A stretch of 64,000 nucleotides of DNA from Agrypnia vestita (taxonomy: Eukaryota > Arthropoda > Insecta > Trichoptera > Phryganeidae): positions 62,001-126,000 of the forward strand of contig JADDOH010011227.1 in assembly GCA_016648135.1 (NCBI GenBank). Reading direction: 5' to 3'. Shown piece after piece: positions 9,930-21,226 of the stretch. Below the pieces are notes generated by a model that was given only the letters and a program-made list of their open reading frames with translations, had not been told where the DNA came from and made no database searches. The position numbers and the translations under genes are program-made. The stretch's first letter is position 1, and each line of letters begins with the position of its first letter.

Positions 9930-10130
9930 GTAAGCGTTGATAAAATAGTAACTACATGACTTGTAATACTGCATGGCTGTCGAAACTAGAAGGTCGTATG
10001 CACTCGGCATCCAGCATCCCTGAAAACTCTAACCAGAAGACATTGATTACCTATATTTCGTCCTTAGATCAGAGTCCTTGGGACAGAGCGAGTTTCGGAG
10101 TTAACTTCACGATTTGAAACCCGCCCTTTA
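9930..10130. other. Intergenic, nothing recognised
   Basis: Mixed composition leading into the GC-richer patch that follows. No frame of note. Confidence 0.4.
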
Positions 10131-10355
10131 ACCCTGGTGCACCTGCAGCCGCGTGCGTCAGACACCGGAGCACGTCATTTGGGTATGCGAGCACGTGAGG
10201 GAATATTAGAGGGTTTAAAAGGCGTGAGGTCCCGTTTATCTCGGAACGATGACGTCATAAGAACGGAAGGAACCTCGGATCTTCCGTGAGTTAGCCAGGG
10301 TACGAGTTGAAAGCTGCTCCGTGGATGATAATCTGTTGACTGTGAACTTGACGTG
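10130..10355. promoter_or_regulatory. GC-richer promoter-like patch
   Basis: CpG-containing DNA with E-box words (GCACGTCATT, GAGCACGTGAGG), a TATA-like TTTAAAAGG (10214-10222) and, about 28 bases further on, a perfect CRE-type palindrome TGACGTCA (10250-10257). No coding frame follows. It may be the 5' UTR or LTR promoter of a dead retroelement rather than a host promoter. Confidence 0.3.
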
Positions 10356-10409
10356 TCAGAGCTGAATTGATCTTATCACTGTAGATTTGTTTTTATCCGT
10401 CTAATATCT

Positions 10410-10440
10410 GTTCGTACCCGGCGTTGCACGGGTTGAAGGT
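10410..10440. repeat. Short CCCGGCGTTGCACGGG hairpin
   Basis: ACCCGGCGTTGCACGGGTT folds into a short GC stem and is typical of the ends of dispersed insect repeats. It is followed by a G-rich stretch (10505-10525). I cannot assign the element. Confidence 0.35.
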
Positions 10441-10566
10441 TAAGTTGAAAATAAATTTGTGGGGGAAACAAAGGTTCGATTCGAACGGTATAGATTTGCA
10501 TTAAAAATATATCAGGGGGAGGGGAAGGGGTAAAATAATAGGAAGGAAAAGTCGCCCGCATTCAAA

Positions 10567-10720
10567 GCAGTCACCGAGGATTACTAATTTAAAATGTACT
10601 AAATTCGAGATTTAATAAGAATCATAGCTGAAAAATGTAGGGGAAATATGATTTTGGAAGGAATAGATACTTAAATTCTGCAAATAATTACATTTTAAAT
10701 TAGTAATCCTCGGTGATTGC
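10567..10720. mobile_element. Foldback MITE, copy 2 (154 bp, 31-bp TIRs)
   Basis: GCAGTCACCGAGGATTACTA... at 10567-10597 is inverted at 10690-10720 with a single difference. GCATTCAAA lies at both outer sides (10558-10566 and 10719-10727), a candidate 8-9-bp target duplication. The copy at 1-148 has the same ends. No coding capacity. Confidence 0.8.
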
Positions 10721-10822
10721 ATTCAAAACATTTTTTAATTTTTCTGGATATTGCTGCTTTTGCTTTTATACCCTACATATGTAATACATTTTAAAATAAA
10801 CTAGCGTTTGGTGTGGAGAGAT

Positions 10823-11018
10823 AGGCCTCAGATACACATGCTTATTTAGTGGCACGTGAGCATGCGCAGTATCGACCTTCTCTAGGCCTTGCTTATTAGT
10901 GGCATGTGTGTACGCACATTGCTAGTAACGAGCATGCCACTAGCCATTCAACCGCCGGTTGATTTATGAGCATACCACTAAGTGGCATGCCACTAATTAG
11001 CATATGTATCTGAGGCCA
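10823..11018. mobile_element. Foldback MITE with internal AGTGGCATG repeats
   Basis: GGCCTCAGATACACATGCTT at the left is inverted at the right end as ATTAGCATATGTATCTGAGG CC, giving ~30-bp imperfect TIRs. The inside holds at least five copies of AGTGGCA(T/C)G in both orientations (10846-10990). No coding frame; the - strand frame at 10896-11078 is a shadow. Confidence 0.65.
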
Positions 11019-11029
11019 TATAGTGAGTG

Positions 11030-11340
11030 GATTTTTGTGGCCTTTCCGTCCCTTGTTGCCCTTTACACAGCCCGGCACGGAGATAGTCTTATAGATTAAA
11101 AACTGTCAACCTAGTGACGAATGAGTAACTTTCGCTCATAAAACGATCCTGAGAATGCGTGTGTCCACTCACTATCCTCAGATTGTTAATGTTTTGCAAA
11201 TTATAAAATAAAATATAAATTCAAAACATTCATCATCTGGTTGTGTTAAAATAAGCATTTTCGGAATGTATATTATTTTCATGGAATGGTATTATGACAG
11301 CACTCACGTCTGTATTTTCCGTTGACAATCAGTTTATATT
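11030..11340. other. Intergenic, nothing recognised
   Basis: Short GC-richer start (CCTTTCCGTCCCTTGTTGCC), then AT-rich. No gene seen. Confidence 0.4.
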
Positions 11341-11344
11341 TATT

Positions 11345-11620
11345 TCACAATGTGCATTCCGCAGAACGGCGCAGAGCGTTGGATAGCAATACATTAATAT
11401 TCAATATGACGATATATTGAAATCAGATGCTAACAATGGCAAGGCGTGACGCTACGGAGCCCTACAGCCGCCTCTACGAGAGCGGAATACATTCACAGCG
11501 CTACGCAGCTTCGGGCTACGGCCAGTGGTGGCTGGCACTTCGAGGCATTGGAGGGTCACAATGTCGATGTTCTTCGCCAGACAGCAAAAATTGGCCATTT
11601 ATTATAGACGATACTTAAAA
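11345..11620. other. GC-richer patch of unknown origin
   Basis: Contains GCTACGGAGCCCTACAGCCG and related CGCTACG/CTTCGGGCTACGG words, with a 63-codon frame (11427-11618) lacking any recognisable motif. The abrupt GC rise suggests a transposon or gene fragment; I cannot tell which. Confidence 0.35.
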
Positions 11621-11624
11621 AAAT

Positions 11625-14600
11625 AGTCGAGCATCATCAAAATACCAAGCCTTTTAAGTGGTTGTCCGATAATCAAACGTTGTAAAAAATAAGCTGGTTT
11701 AAAGAAATATAAATGACAATGCATTGCTGGAAATAATAAAAACTACGGAAATAGCAGTATTTTGAACATATCCTGAGACATTCAGAGAATAACCAGATTC
11801 TTCATCTCATTATTCAAGAATTTCACAATAAGAATCTGAGGCAATAATGGTTCGAGAAATAGCTATTTCAACCTGCTCGAAGCAAGGCAATAATTACTTA
11901 TACCAAGCAAATTTTGGTTCACCACTTGTATTTCCAATCTGTCAATCTGACAAGTGTAAGATATACGCCTTCGAATCGTGCGGAATCGTCGAAACATATT
12001 ATTTTATCTCATGAAATGCCTCCATCCTGAAATTTTTTACTATATCAAGCTCATTGGCGGTAGTGACCAAACATTTTTCCGATTTTTGGGCTGATTCGGC
12101 CATATTGGGTGATAAAATGACATCCTATAAAATGAGATTGTGAAAAATGCTACGACACTACTAGCTTGGAGTTAGATGGAAGTGTTGCGCACAGTAGTCT
12201 CATTTCATTGATACTACTGTACGCAATCCTAAAGTAAAAAAAGAAAAAAGCTAAGTAATATTTTACAATAGGAAAACAGATTTATAAAATAAATTTGCTT
12301 AAAATAATAAATTTCCACGCATAAGTCAATCTATAAAAAAATGTGCATTTACTTATAAATTTGGCGGTTTTATTTATTTTATTGTAGGTACAAGGTTTAA
12401 AAATCACTTTCACATTTTAGGTCTCAAGCTCTTTTCGTGGTTGCAAGTACCTACAATTTTCTAAATTACCCTGAACTAAGTTATTCTCAGCTCTTCAAAT
12501 AAATTGCATTGTTGTCATTAAATTCTGGCCTATAAATCGGCCTATAAAATAGTTTGTGTTTTCCGTCCAATTTTATGATCACTTCGGAATTAATATTTTG
12601 AAATAAATTAACTTTAATTGATGACATATAAAAATAATTTTTGAAACACAGTGTTTGCATAACCCACAATACAACGGAAAGGTTGACAGAGCCACCACTG
12701 GCAACGTCGTTCTACGAAGGGCGTTATTCTCGTAGATTTATATTCGCCGTTAAGAGAGTGGATGTTTGTGGTCGTGTTCCTACTGAGAGATGGATCGTGG
12801 AACGGTGGAAGTTGGTTTGGAATTGAGAGGATGTTTAGGTAAGGCCAGCGTATAAAACACATATTTCACACTTTTCGACTTCCCTGTTGATTTTATTTTT
12901 CGTATGAATGTATCATATTCGATATCACGAGGATGGCCATATTTCACCCTGAAGCTGGAGAGATTGTGAGTTTCAATATTCCCCCAAAATGTATTCGGGA
13001 TGTTTATTCTGTTTTGATGGAAATAGTTCAGAATTTTAAATACAATATTAAAATGACTTTTCACGAAATTTCGTCCAGTAGAAAGTTGTTTTCATAAAAG
13101 TGATATTATACAATTCAACATTTTTTTAACCTATGTCATTTTTTTTTATATATATTTAAACAATCTTGGTTAATGAACAGTTAATTAAAAAAAAACATAA
13201 TCGGTAAAAGATCTCATTTCACTAATATAAATATTCTACATGAATTAACTAGAAATAATAGAACTCCGATAAATAACACGAGAGGCACGAAAATGGAAAT
13301 TAGAAATGTACCAATATTTAATACAACTTTTGGTCAAGGAAGCCATATTTATTTTGCACTAAACTTCACGCCATTCTTCCGCCAACCTCGAAAAGTATTG
13401 AAAGGATTGGCGAGTTTAAAAAAAAGATAAAAGTATAGCTAAATGAAATCGATGCAGACAAATTAAAAAGTGTACTAAAAAGGGTATAGAAATTTAAAAA
13501 ATAAAATAAATAGGAAAAAACTAGTCTGCTCAGCACAGGAACCCCTAGTGAGAAGGACTATGAACAAAAACACCAACAACAACTACTTATTGTACTTACT
13601 ATTATATTATCTATGTATACTTGTCTCTTAATAGAAGCTAAAAAAAACTAGGTTTGAAGAGACGCGTGGGTGTTTATTATTATTATTTAACAAGAAAAAT
13701 TCTCTAAACTTGTATTACACGCATTGTTTATTTTTTGTTATATTATTTTAGTTACAAAAATATTGTAATATATTTAGTGTAAAAAAGCCCAGATGTATTG
13801 TTTTCACCGTATTTTTTAACAATTATACAATAATTATTTTTCCCCTTTATTTGATATAAATAAATGTAATATTTCTCTTATGTTTGGCTCTATCTTTAAA
13901 TAAATTATCTATCAATAATGTGCGTACAAGTAGAAAAATAATATTATTTAAACTAAATAATTATTTTATTTTTTCTTAAGTAATACATGCTACATTATCG
14001 TACCAGCCTGTCTCACTGAAAAAATTTGTGTTGAGATGAGAAGAAAAATAGACAAAGAAGGCATAAAAGTTGTTATCAATTTGAAATTATGAAGTAAAAA
14101 AGACGATTATTACTATATTATATTATGTACCTATCGTTTTTTATTATGATTGTAATTTCAGTACCAAAATTGTATTCATAATTTTTACCCGATAAAAATG
14201 TTAGAATTTAATTTAAGGGTAGGTTGAATTAATGGGTTAAACATAGGTTTTAAAAACATTCCGCCTATATAAAAATTATTCAATTATTCATTAAAATTAT
14301 GATTAATTTTACATGTACCTATTATTATTTTTAATTAGGCACAACAAAATTAATAGGATGTGAGATAATGAAAACAAACTTTAATTGAAACGGTTGAATT
14401 ACGACGCAATCCTAACGACCCTTAAATTAATTAATCTAACACATAAAAATTCCTCGCATTAGGAAGAGCCCAAAAAAATATCCAGAAACGATAAAAGTTT
14501 TCCTTTTATTCTTTGCGTATTTTCGTTCACAGCATCAATTCTTTTTCTCCCACAAAATATACAAATGGTTCCCTTAACAGATGATTTAGGGTCGCAACCT

Positions 14601-15040
14601 CCCCGAGAAGGTCACAGGGTGACTGTGAGATGGCTGCATGTATTAAGGCCGTGGAAGATCGTGAAATTGGAAGGAACAATTTATGGTGACATTGCACGTG
14701 AAAAGTTAGATGGATGAATAGAAAAATCTGATTTACTAAAATAGGAAAATATTATTGAGGCAAACATTTATTCTCAAAATGATAAAATGAACTAAGAGCT
14801 AGTATTTATTTTGTTTTATTTTTTTAACAGACAGAATGTAAAAGGTGACCGAAAACCTGCCCAAATAGTTTCTAGAGTGAAATTTGAATTAAAGATATAA
14901 ATTTTTAATGAATGTTGAACATGAAATTAAACATGATTACACATTACACTTTAAGTGATAAAGAAAATTATGAATATTATCACTTTGTAGCTAAATACAT
15001 ATTTCAATAGGTATTTTAAATATTATTTAAATATATTTCT
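11625..15040. other. Long AT-rich stretch, mostly blank
   Basis: The one compositional island is 12655-12870, with overlapping frames on both strands that I cannot identify and a donor-like AG|GTAAGG near 12837. There is also a less AT-rich block at 14570-14700 without a frame. The rest is A/T-rich intergenic or intronic DNA with no RNA genes seen. Confidence 0.45.
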
Positions 15041-15044
15041 TCCG

Positions 15045-15233
15045 TAAAAATAGCTTTGTCTCACATATTTATATGGAAAACGTGTATGGAAGTCTTTACA
15101 GGGTGGCTCAAGGCTCATAAACTCTATAAGCTGGCTTAAGTGATCACTTTTTACAATGCAACTTAAAGTAATTCCATCGTAAGAACATCCACATTATCAA
15201 ATTTTTTAATGTTGTATATATATTGTAACGAGT
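15045..15233 (+). mobile_element. T family, subfamily T2 fragment (interrupted by an LTR)
   Basis: GTAAAAATAGCTTTGTCTCA and TATGGAAAACGTGTATGGAA begin the family terminus. Core AAGTGATCACTT is intact at 15138-15149, followed by CATCGTAAGAACATCCACAT and TCAAATTTTTTAATGTTGTA. The copy stops at 15233 where the LTR-like insertion begins. Confidence 0.7.
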
Positions 15234-15537
15234 CGTGCGTTGACATTTGATAGCCGAAAATAAGTGCAGGCGCATGCCATAGATAAGTGGGCATGCGCAG
15301 AACGGCGGGCCGATGTGCTCAGTCGTTGGAATAACGAACTAACAGATGATCCGAAAGCGAAGATTTTGGAAGGGTTCTTACTGCAATGGCGAGACAAAAG
15401 TGAAGCGGTTCTTTTTGGTTTAAAAGGAGTATTGCGTTTCGAGCGAATAAGAATGTCAAATAAAATGTTGAACCGAGAATAAAAGGTTTATTTTATAATT
15501 TTAGTCATTTCATTTAGGGCCAACACGACACGTAACA
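15234..15537 (+). mobile_element. Solo-LTR-like element, 304 bp
   Basis: Begins TGTAACGAGTCGTG and ends CACGACACGTAACA, which are inverted versions of each other (12/14), with the TG...CA ends of an LTR. GAATAAAAG near 15478 may be the polyadenylation signal, placed as in an LTR. TATAT before and AATAT after are a possible diverged 5-bp target duplication. The GC-richer body gives overlapping frames on both strands (15264-15482 and 15206-15397) that are not genes. A gypsy or BEL/Pao origin is likely, but no internal domain is present. Confidence 0.6.
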
Positions 15538-15540
15538 AAT

Positions 15541-15588
15541 ATAATATCTATATATTATATATATTATATATATAATATATCTAGGTTA

Positions 15589-15620
<32 letters not shown>

Positions 15621-15622
15621 GA
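15541..15622. repeat. TA microsatellite
   Basis: Almost pure TA/ATA repeats with a short CTAGG interruption. Confidence 0.95.
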
Positions 15623-15703
15623 TATACTATCTTTGTTAGCCAGTTTCTTTCCTTTATTCCAATGGACTATAGCTAGAGACATCTAAAGTTCTTCTTATGA
15701 CCC

Positions 15704-15738
15704 GCTGCGAAATCTATATGATACATAGATTTCGCAGC
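15704..15738. repeat. Perfect 14-bp-arm palindrome, T2-derived
   Basis: GCTGCGAAATCTAT and its exact complement ATAGATTTCGCAGC flank 7 bases. The arm sequence is the distal end of subfamily T2 elsewhere (40483, 60050, 61880), so this is probably two T2 ends meeting. Confidence 0.7.
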
Positions 15739-15789
15739 TGGTAATGAATGATACCTCAATATTTTCAAGGTGGAATATTAAGTAATATT

Positions 15790-18700
15790 ATTTTTAATGT
15801 TTGGACGATATATTTTTATAAACGTTTATTTTTTCAATAAATATATAGGCTTCATTGAACTCACATGCATTCCTTATAAACTTAGGTTATGCTGTTACCA
15901 ACTACATATTAAAAATATGTCAACATATTTTACATACACTAGGCCATAAGTGTCTGATGTATTAATATAAAACGGCTTATATAAAATTAAATCGGGAATT
16001 TGACTTATTTCTAATATACTTTTCTTGTCGCTATGTGATAAAAGAGAAAACGGTGATCAATCTTAAGTTTTATGAGGTCATACTCAAAAATTTAGTGGTG
16101 AATATAAAAACGTAGGTATATAAATTGCATGTTAAATGTTCGAAATTCATATATATTTACTGAAAAAGAAAATAAATATACTATTTATTAATTGTAATTT
16201 ATGGAAATGTTAGTGATAAAATAAAAGTAACAATCGATTTAAATTATGCCACTCTTTTAAAAGATTATTGCAAATGCATCGCATCGACAAGCAAATCGAC
16301 CATTGTAATACGGTAAGTGAAGTTCTCACTTAAAATTAGGCCGTTCGAATAAATTCGCTTTCGTACGAAAAATTTACTTGCCAGCTAAATAAAACTTACA
16401 AACAGATGAATAAAACTCATAAAATTTAGTGAGATTGTCTTACATATTCAAGAAACAAATTTGATGCAAAGTAAAATAGGAGAAGCACTGATATGAAGTT
16501 GTGTACAAACTTTACACGGATTTACCACGGATTACCCTTTATTTTTAGTTGTGATTTATTAATACTTATTATTTAGTGAAAAGCTACTTATCACTCTAAC
16601 GTCACTCTAGAACCTTCTATCAGGGTCAATAATGTCGTTTTGTTAAAAAATAAAACATTTTAAATTTATTTATTTAATTGATAATATAAAAAATATTTTA
16701 AAATAATGATACCTAGAAAATGTTTACAATTCAATTTTTTTTATATGTAGGTATATACCTCACAAAAAATAATTATGATTATGATATCTTCGAACTGTCA
16801 TATATGAATTCGGGTTTTCAATGTTCACCATGGCTGTAGTGAGAAATGAAAGAAATAGAAAGAATGGCATATTGAAAATAACGAGTTGTTACTTGAAAAT
16901 ACTTGATTTATTCAATACAGGTTACGATATACAAGTTGTTGAAATTCGTTCTACTTTATTGTATATACCATACTATAAAGTGTAGTTTATACTTTAAAGT
17001 AGTATGAATATACCAATTGATAGACGAGATATAGAGTTCGATTGAAATATGTACAGCTGGAACTCGAAATAGAAGTGACTTCTGGCAAGGCACGCATAAG
17101 ATACATGGCGCTGGTTATGAATTGTTTCGGTAGTTGTGACAGTTTTGTCCAACTCACCATATGCCCAGTAATATTATGACTAAATAATGCATCAACGTTG
17201 CTTAGTTATCTTGGTAATGACAAATAAAATATATACTTACATTAAGTGTGCGCGTGCCTAAAAAGTGCATGGAATATGTTTGAAACTATTTTATATTATG
17301 TTTTAATTAGCCCCCGCAAAAAAAATTCTAGAATAATTGGTAAATTTTACATTTTCATGGGTCAGTTCTCATGAGAATTAACAGGATGGATGAATATTTT
17401 TTGTAGAAAAATTAATACATAATATATATAAATAAAAATTAATAAAGATTTATTTTTTAAGAATAATATGGAGGAAATAAAGATAAGGCACTAATAAAAA
17501 TCAAGATAGGCCATACGGGGAAGATCAGAAAGGAGGAATGACAAATGAACCAAGTTGGAAGGTGTCTGAGGATGATGTTGAGGAGAAATGTTGCGGTCGG
17601 GAGCGCAGGGGAGAGTATGACAAAGCAAAATTAAAACAAAGGGGAGGAAAGTGTGAAAAGAAGTGGTGATAATTCCCCCTTAGGAGAATATGTTCGAAAG
17701 AAGCGTAATTACGGGAGACTAATGCCTCTTTCCTTTTTTCTTAGCGTTTAGTTACGCGACCAGGAATAAACTTTAGAATATTACCAGCGTGATCCTTATA
17801 ATTAATAGGTAGCTGGAAAAACAGGCACCAATTTTTAGGCTCGCAAATTGTTCTTAACTTTATAACGGTTTTTGGCAGTTTCTTTATTAGTAACGATTAG
17901 TGCCGATTTATTATAAATGGTAAGAAAAAGAGCATTATTTTGCATTTTTCATCAATCAAACAACACGGTTTCGCAAAAATCTTTGCTTTTTTATTTTTTA
18001 CTATAAATACAACGGCCATGAGAAATAACTATCAGAGGCTTCACAGAGGATTCACTAGATAAAATTAATAATCGATGAATAAAATAGTACTTTTTGACAA
18101 AGTATTTTGTTTGAACAGTCAGTTAAGCAGTTAAAATTTTAATTATCTGGGGTTTTAGTGCTTTTATTTAATGTTAATTTTTGGAAATCTCCATCAAACA
18201 TATTTTTTACTAATACGTCTTCTAAATACAACATCATAAATACTCTTCTTAAACTGTTTGTTACGATTTCTGAATGGTCGAGAGTATACAATGTGTTAGA
18301 AATTAAGAAACTCGTAAATGAGCTGTTACGTTTATCAAATACTAATAAATATGCCTGCAGTTTTTGTCTATTTCTAGAGTTTCAAATATTATTAATGTTT
18401 TATGGTACGGTAAAAAACGGTAAAAAAAATTCTCAGTCATTATTATATCTTAGTTATGTCATTATCAGTGAGAAAAACTACAGCATTGTAACACCTAAAA
18501 AATAATACTTTTTGAATGCTTAAATTTTTTTCTTGTAATTAACAATTGAAATGTTACATTAGGTTGGTGATTGACAGGCTGATTAACCATTGACATCTGT
18601 AATTAGTAATTTAAAAAAATATGGTACTTCTCAAAAACTTACTTCGAAGCAATGGCCAATGAAAATTTATTAACACATTCACTGATGGTAATCAGAATAG

Positions 18701-19330
18701 GACTTACGAGTACATGGATGGCAGGTAATTTATAAAATTTTAAACTTTTTATATTAAATGTAATCAATATCAGCTGAATACAAAAATCAACACGATTTTG
18801 ATTATTTAAACAAGACAAGAAATCAGTTTTGCCGAAATCGGACTCGGACGGATAAATTAAAACTTTTTTGTGGGTTATAACGGGTTTTTTATTAATTATT
18901 TCGGAATTTAAATTTCATTGACAACAAATAATTAAACAAAAGCATTTATTCAAAATAACTAATAATGCTTGTTTACTTGTAAATTAGTTGAAAGGTATCT
19001 TAATTTCTAATGCAGAGTTAATTACAAATTGTAATTATCGCCATGATTTATGCTTATTGGACTGTTCGATTTATTATCCCATAGATAGTTTACAAAACAT
19101 TAATCTTTGTCTACTTATTGGTTGTACATCGTCATCGGTAGGAATAATAACTATCTTATCTTGCACAGGAAAATCTATGAATATCAAAAGGAAAACCAAC
19201 CGGATAGTACTTATTACCCGCTTGTGATGTTGATTTGCGATCATAGATTGCTGGAATACAAATACAATTAAATTTTAATAAATATAATTATTAAGTTCTG
19301 CGAATTCGCATAAAACGTTATTTTAAATAT
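15790..19330. other. AT-rich intergenic DNA
   Basis: 16965-17015 is a weak inverted repeat (TACCATACTATAAAGT / ACTTTAAAGTAGTATG). 17515-17700 is strongly purine-biased on the + strand (GGGAAGATCAGAAAGGAGGA). The 115-codon frame at 18158-18505 is Leu/Ile/Lys/Asn-rich with A/T third positions and no motif; I consider it chance. Confidence 0.45.
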
Positions 19331-19370
19331 GACAGCCGTTTCCGCTTACTAGGCCATTTTCAAAAATCAT
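19331..19370 (-). ncRNA. Hammerhead-ribozyme-like motif 4 (strongly decayed)
   Basis: On the - strand TTTTGAAAATGGCCTAGTAA GCGGAAACGGCTGTC has the layout core / GGCC stem II / GAAAC. The core has drifted and the right half of stem II is damaged. It resembles the + strand copy at 46276. Listed because of the shared layout; alone it would not be convincing. Confidence 0.3.
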
Positions 19371-19518
19371 TTAAAATAAAACTTAACGCAAACTCGCAAA
19401 GCTTAATTAAAATATTTATTAAAATTAATTTATTTTAAATTTCATTAAAAATAAACATGGAATTTACAAATTAACACAAAAACCATTAATAAATTGATTG
19501 CTGGACTTTGCACAAGGC

Positions 19519-19965
19519 TTACTTACTTACTTGGTTATTTATCATCGCGTCGTTTTCCCGCGGGGGTAGGTTGAGAGGGTAGAGCGCCACACTCATCCAT
19601 ACACACAATTGTCACCTTCTTCTTCCTTTCTTTCATATATCTTCGCATACAAGCTTGATTGTTTCGACTATGATTATGCCACGTCTTCTCGCACACCATG
19701 TCCAAACCATCTGAGTCATCAATATCAGCTTTATATTATTTTTTTAACATCTTCCTTCTTCATCAAAAATGAAAATGGCACACATACGTCTAAGTGATCT
19801 CATCTCCACCGCATTAAGTCTACGTTCGTTTCACTTCTTTCAGGTCCAGGTGTTACTTCCGTACTTCAGTGTTGGTACCATAATTTCGTTGTGTACCTCT
19901 AGTCTTGCCTTTGTAGACATATTTCCGTCAAAAATTATTGCATTCAAAGCACCGCTAACGATTTT
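19519..19965 (-). pseudogene. LINE-R reverse transcriptase C-terminal remnant, copy 2
   Basis: Read on the - strand, the sequence goes through a KARLEVHNEIMVPTLKYGS-type motif, then AATGCGGTGGAGATGAGATC ACTTAGACGTATGTGTG (compare 43330-43370), and ends GTGGCGCTCTACCCTCTCAA, CCTACCCCCGCGGGAAAACG, then a GTAA tail (TAAGTAAGTAAG, complement of 19519-19533). This is the same lineage as 43290-43762. The frame is interrupted by several indels. Its opposite strand supplies the first ~65 codons of the long open frame that runs into LINE-J. Confidence 0.75.
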
Positions 19966-21226
19966 ATTATTATTGTTATATTACATTCCTTTTAAAATAT
20001 ATCATTCTCTGTCCAATTACGAACCAATCACCGATTGTTTCATTTCATCAATAGAAGTCAGTAAATCGAACATAATAAATCAATTAAAGCATCTTGATAC
20101 AAATAAATCTGCTGGACCTGATCAAATACCACCAATATATTTAATTAAATGTGCTGATATAATTGCTGTACCTCTAACAATTTTATTTAAAAATTCTATT
20201 AAGGATGGATTTGTGCCAGATATCTGGAAATCGGCATTTATTACGCCGATTCATAAAAAAGGCTCGAAATCAGACGTCGCAAATTATAGACCTGTTTCTA
20301 AATTGTGCACAATTGCTAAAGTTTTCGAGAAGGTTATATACGATCATGCAGCTCTTCATCACTCCTTTCATCCAGATCAACACGGATTCATCAAAGGGAA
20401 ATCAACCGTCTCCAATCTAATCCTCTTTAATGACTTTCTAACTGATAAAATGGATAAAGGACTTCAAACAGATGTGATCTATACTGATTATAGTAAGGCG
20501 TTTGATAGAATAGATCATCATCTGTTGATTAATAAGCTTTTCTTGGCCGGAATACGTGGTGACTTGCTAAGATGGTTTGCATCCTACATCGATAATAGAA
20601 CTCAGGCTGTGGTAGTAAGCAATTACATGTCGAGTTGGGTTGTAGTTCCCAGCGGAGTACCCCAGGGATCACTGCTGGGGCCATTGTTGTTTATAATCTT
20701 CATTTCCGATATTCACGATTGCTTTCGTCACTCTAATGTCCTAATTTTTGCTGACGATATGAAAATTTTTAAACCAATCTCTAGTATTTACGATTCGTTC
20801 GATCTACAAGATGATTTGCTACGGTTAGATAATTATTGTAGATTAAATAAACTTGATTTGAATCCCTCAAAATGTTCTTGTGTAGTTTTCACACGCAAAA
20901 AAAATATAATACCATTTAACTATATATTAAAAGGAGAACAATTAGAAACAGCTACATCAATCAGAGATTTAGGGGTGATCAATGATAGAAAATTATTATA
21001 CGATGAACATATCGATTCTATTATAAGTAAGGCTTATAGGGCTTTAGGTTTCATCATGAGAATGTCTAAAGATTTTAAGTGTGTAAAGACATTGAAAGTA
21101 CTTTACTGCACTTTTGTCAGAAGCAAACTCGAGTATGCAACGCAAGTATGGAACCCCCAGTATATGATCTATGTAAATCGCTTGGAACAAATTCAAAAAA
21201 AAATTTATTCGCTTTCTCAACTTTAA
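19769..21226 (+). CDS. Reverse transcriptase ORF of a 5'-truncated Jockey/CR1-like LINE (LINE-J), chimeric N-terminus
   Basis: 485 codons. Reverse transcriptase homology starts near residue 80-100 (INQLKHLDTNKSAGPDQIPP is the usual RT block 0/1 region). Motif A is at 238-246 (YTDYSKAFD, first catalytic Asp 240). Motif B is at 295-305 (SGVPQGSLLGP). Motif C is FADD at 327-330, with both catalytic aspartates. The thumb-like tail LEYATQVWNPQYMIYVNRLE closes the frame near 21180. Known: such proteins prime reverse transcription on nicked target DNA. The endonuclease domain and ORF1 are missing (5' truncation), and residues 1 to about 65 come from the antisense strand of another LINE, so the ATG is accidental. 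The stop at 21226 follows a frameshift in an A-run at 21195-21203; the true C-terminus continues in the next frame. Few other lesions, so a relatively young copy, but dead. Confidence 0.85.
   Translation: MKMAHIRLSDLISTALSLRSFHFFQVQVLLPYFSVGTIISLCTSSLAFVDIFPSKIIAFKAPLTILLLLLYYIPFKIYHSLSNYEPITDCFISSIEVSKSNIINQLKHLDTNKSAGPDQIPPIYLIKCADIIAVPLTILFKNSIKDGFVPDIWKSAFITPIHKKGSKSDVANYRPVSKLCTIAKVFEKVIYDHAALHHSFHPDQHGFIKGKSTVSNLILFNDFLTDKMDKGLQTDVIYTDYSKAFDRIDHHLLINKLFLAGIRGDLLRWFASYIDNRTQAVVVSNYMSSWVVVPSGVPQGSLLGPLLFIIFISDIHDCFRHSNVLIFADDMKIFKPISSIYDSFDLQDDLLRLDNYCRLNKLDLNPSKCSCVVFTRKKNIIPFNYILKGEQLETATSIRDLGVINDRKLLYDEHIDSIISKAYRALGFIMRMSKDFKCVKTLKVLYCTFVRSKLEYATQVWNPQYMIYVNRLEQIQKKIYSLSQL

Noticed and set aside
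12614..12870. Overlapping frames on both strands with a donor-like GTAAGG
   Set aside because: Neither strand gives a recognisable protein, no matching acceptor or partner exon; the donor word alone is too common.
18158..18505. 115-codon + strand frame
   Set aside because: Composition follows the A/T bias (Leu, Ile, Asn, Lys, Ser), no motif, no GC rise over its limits, no neighbour support.
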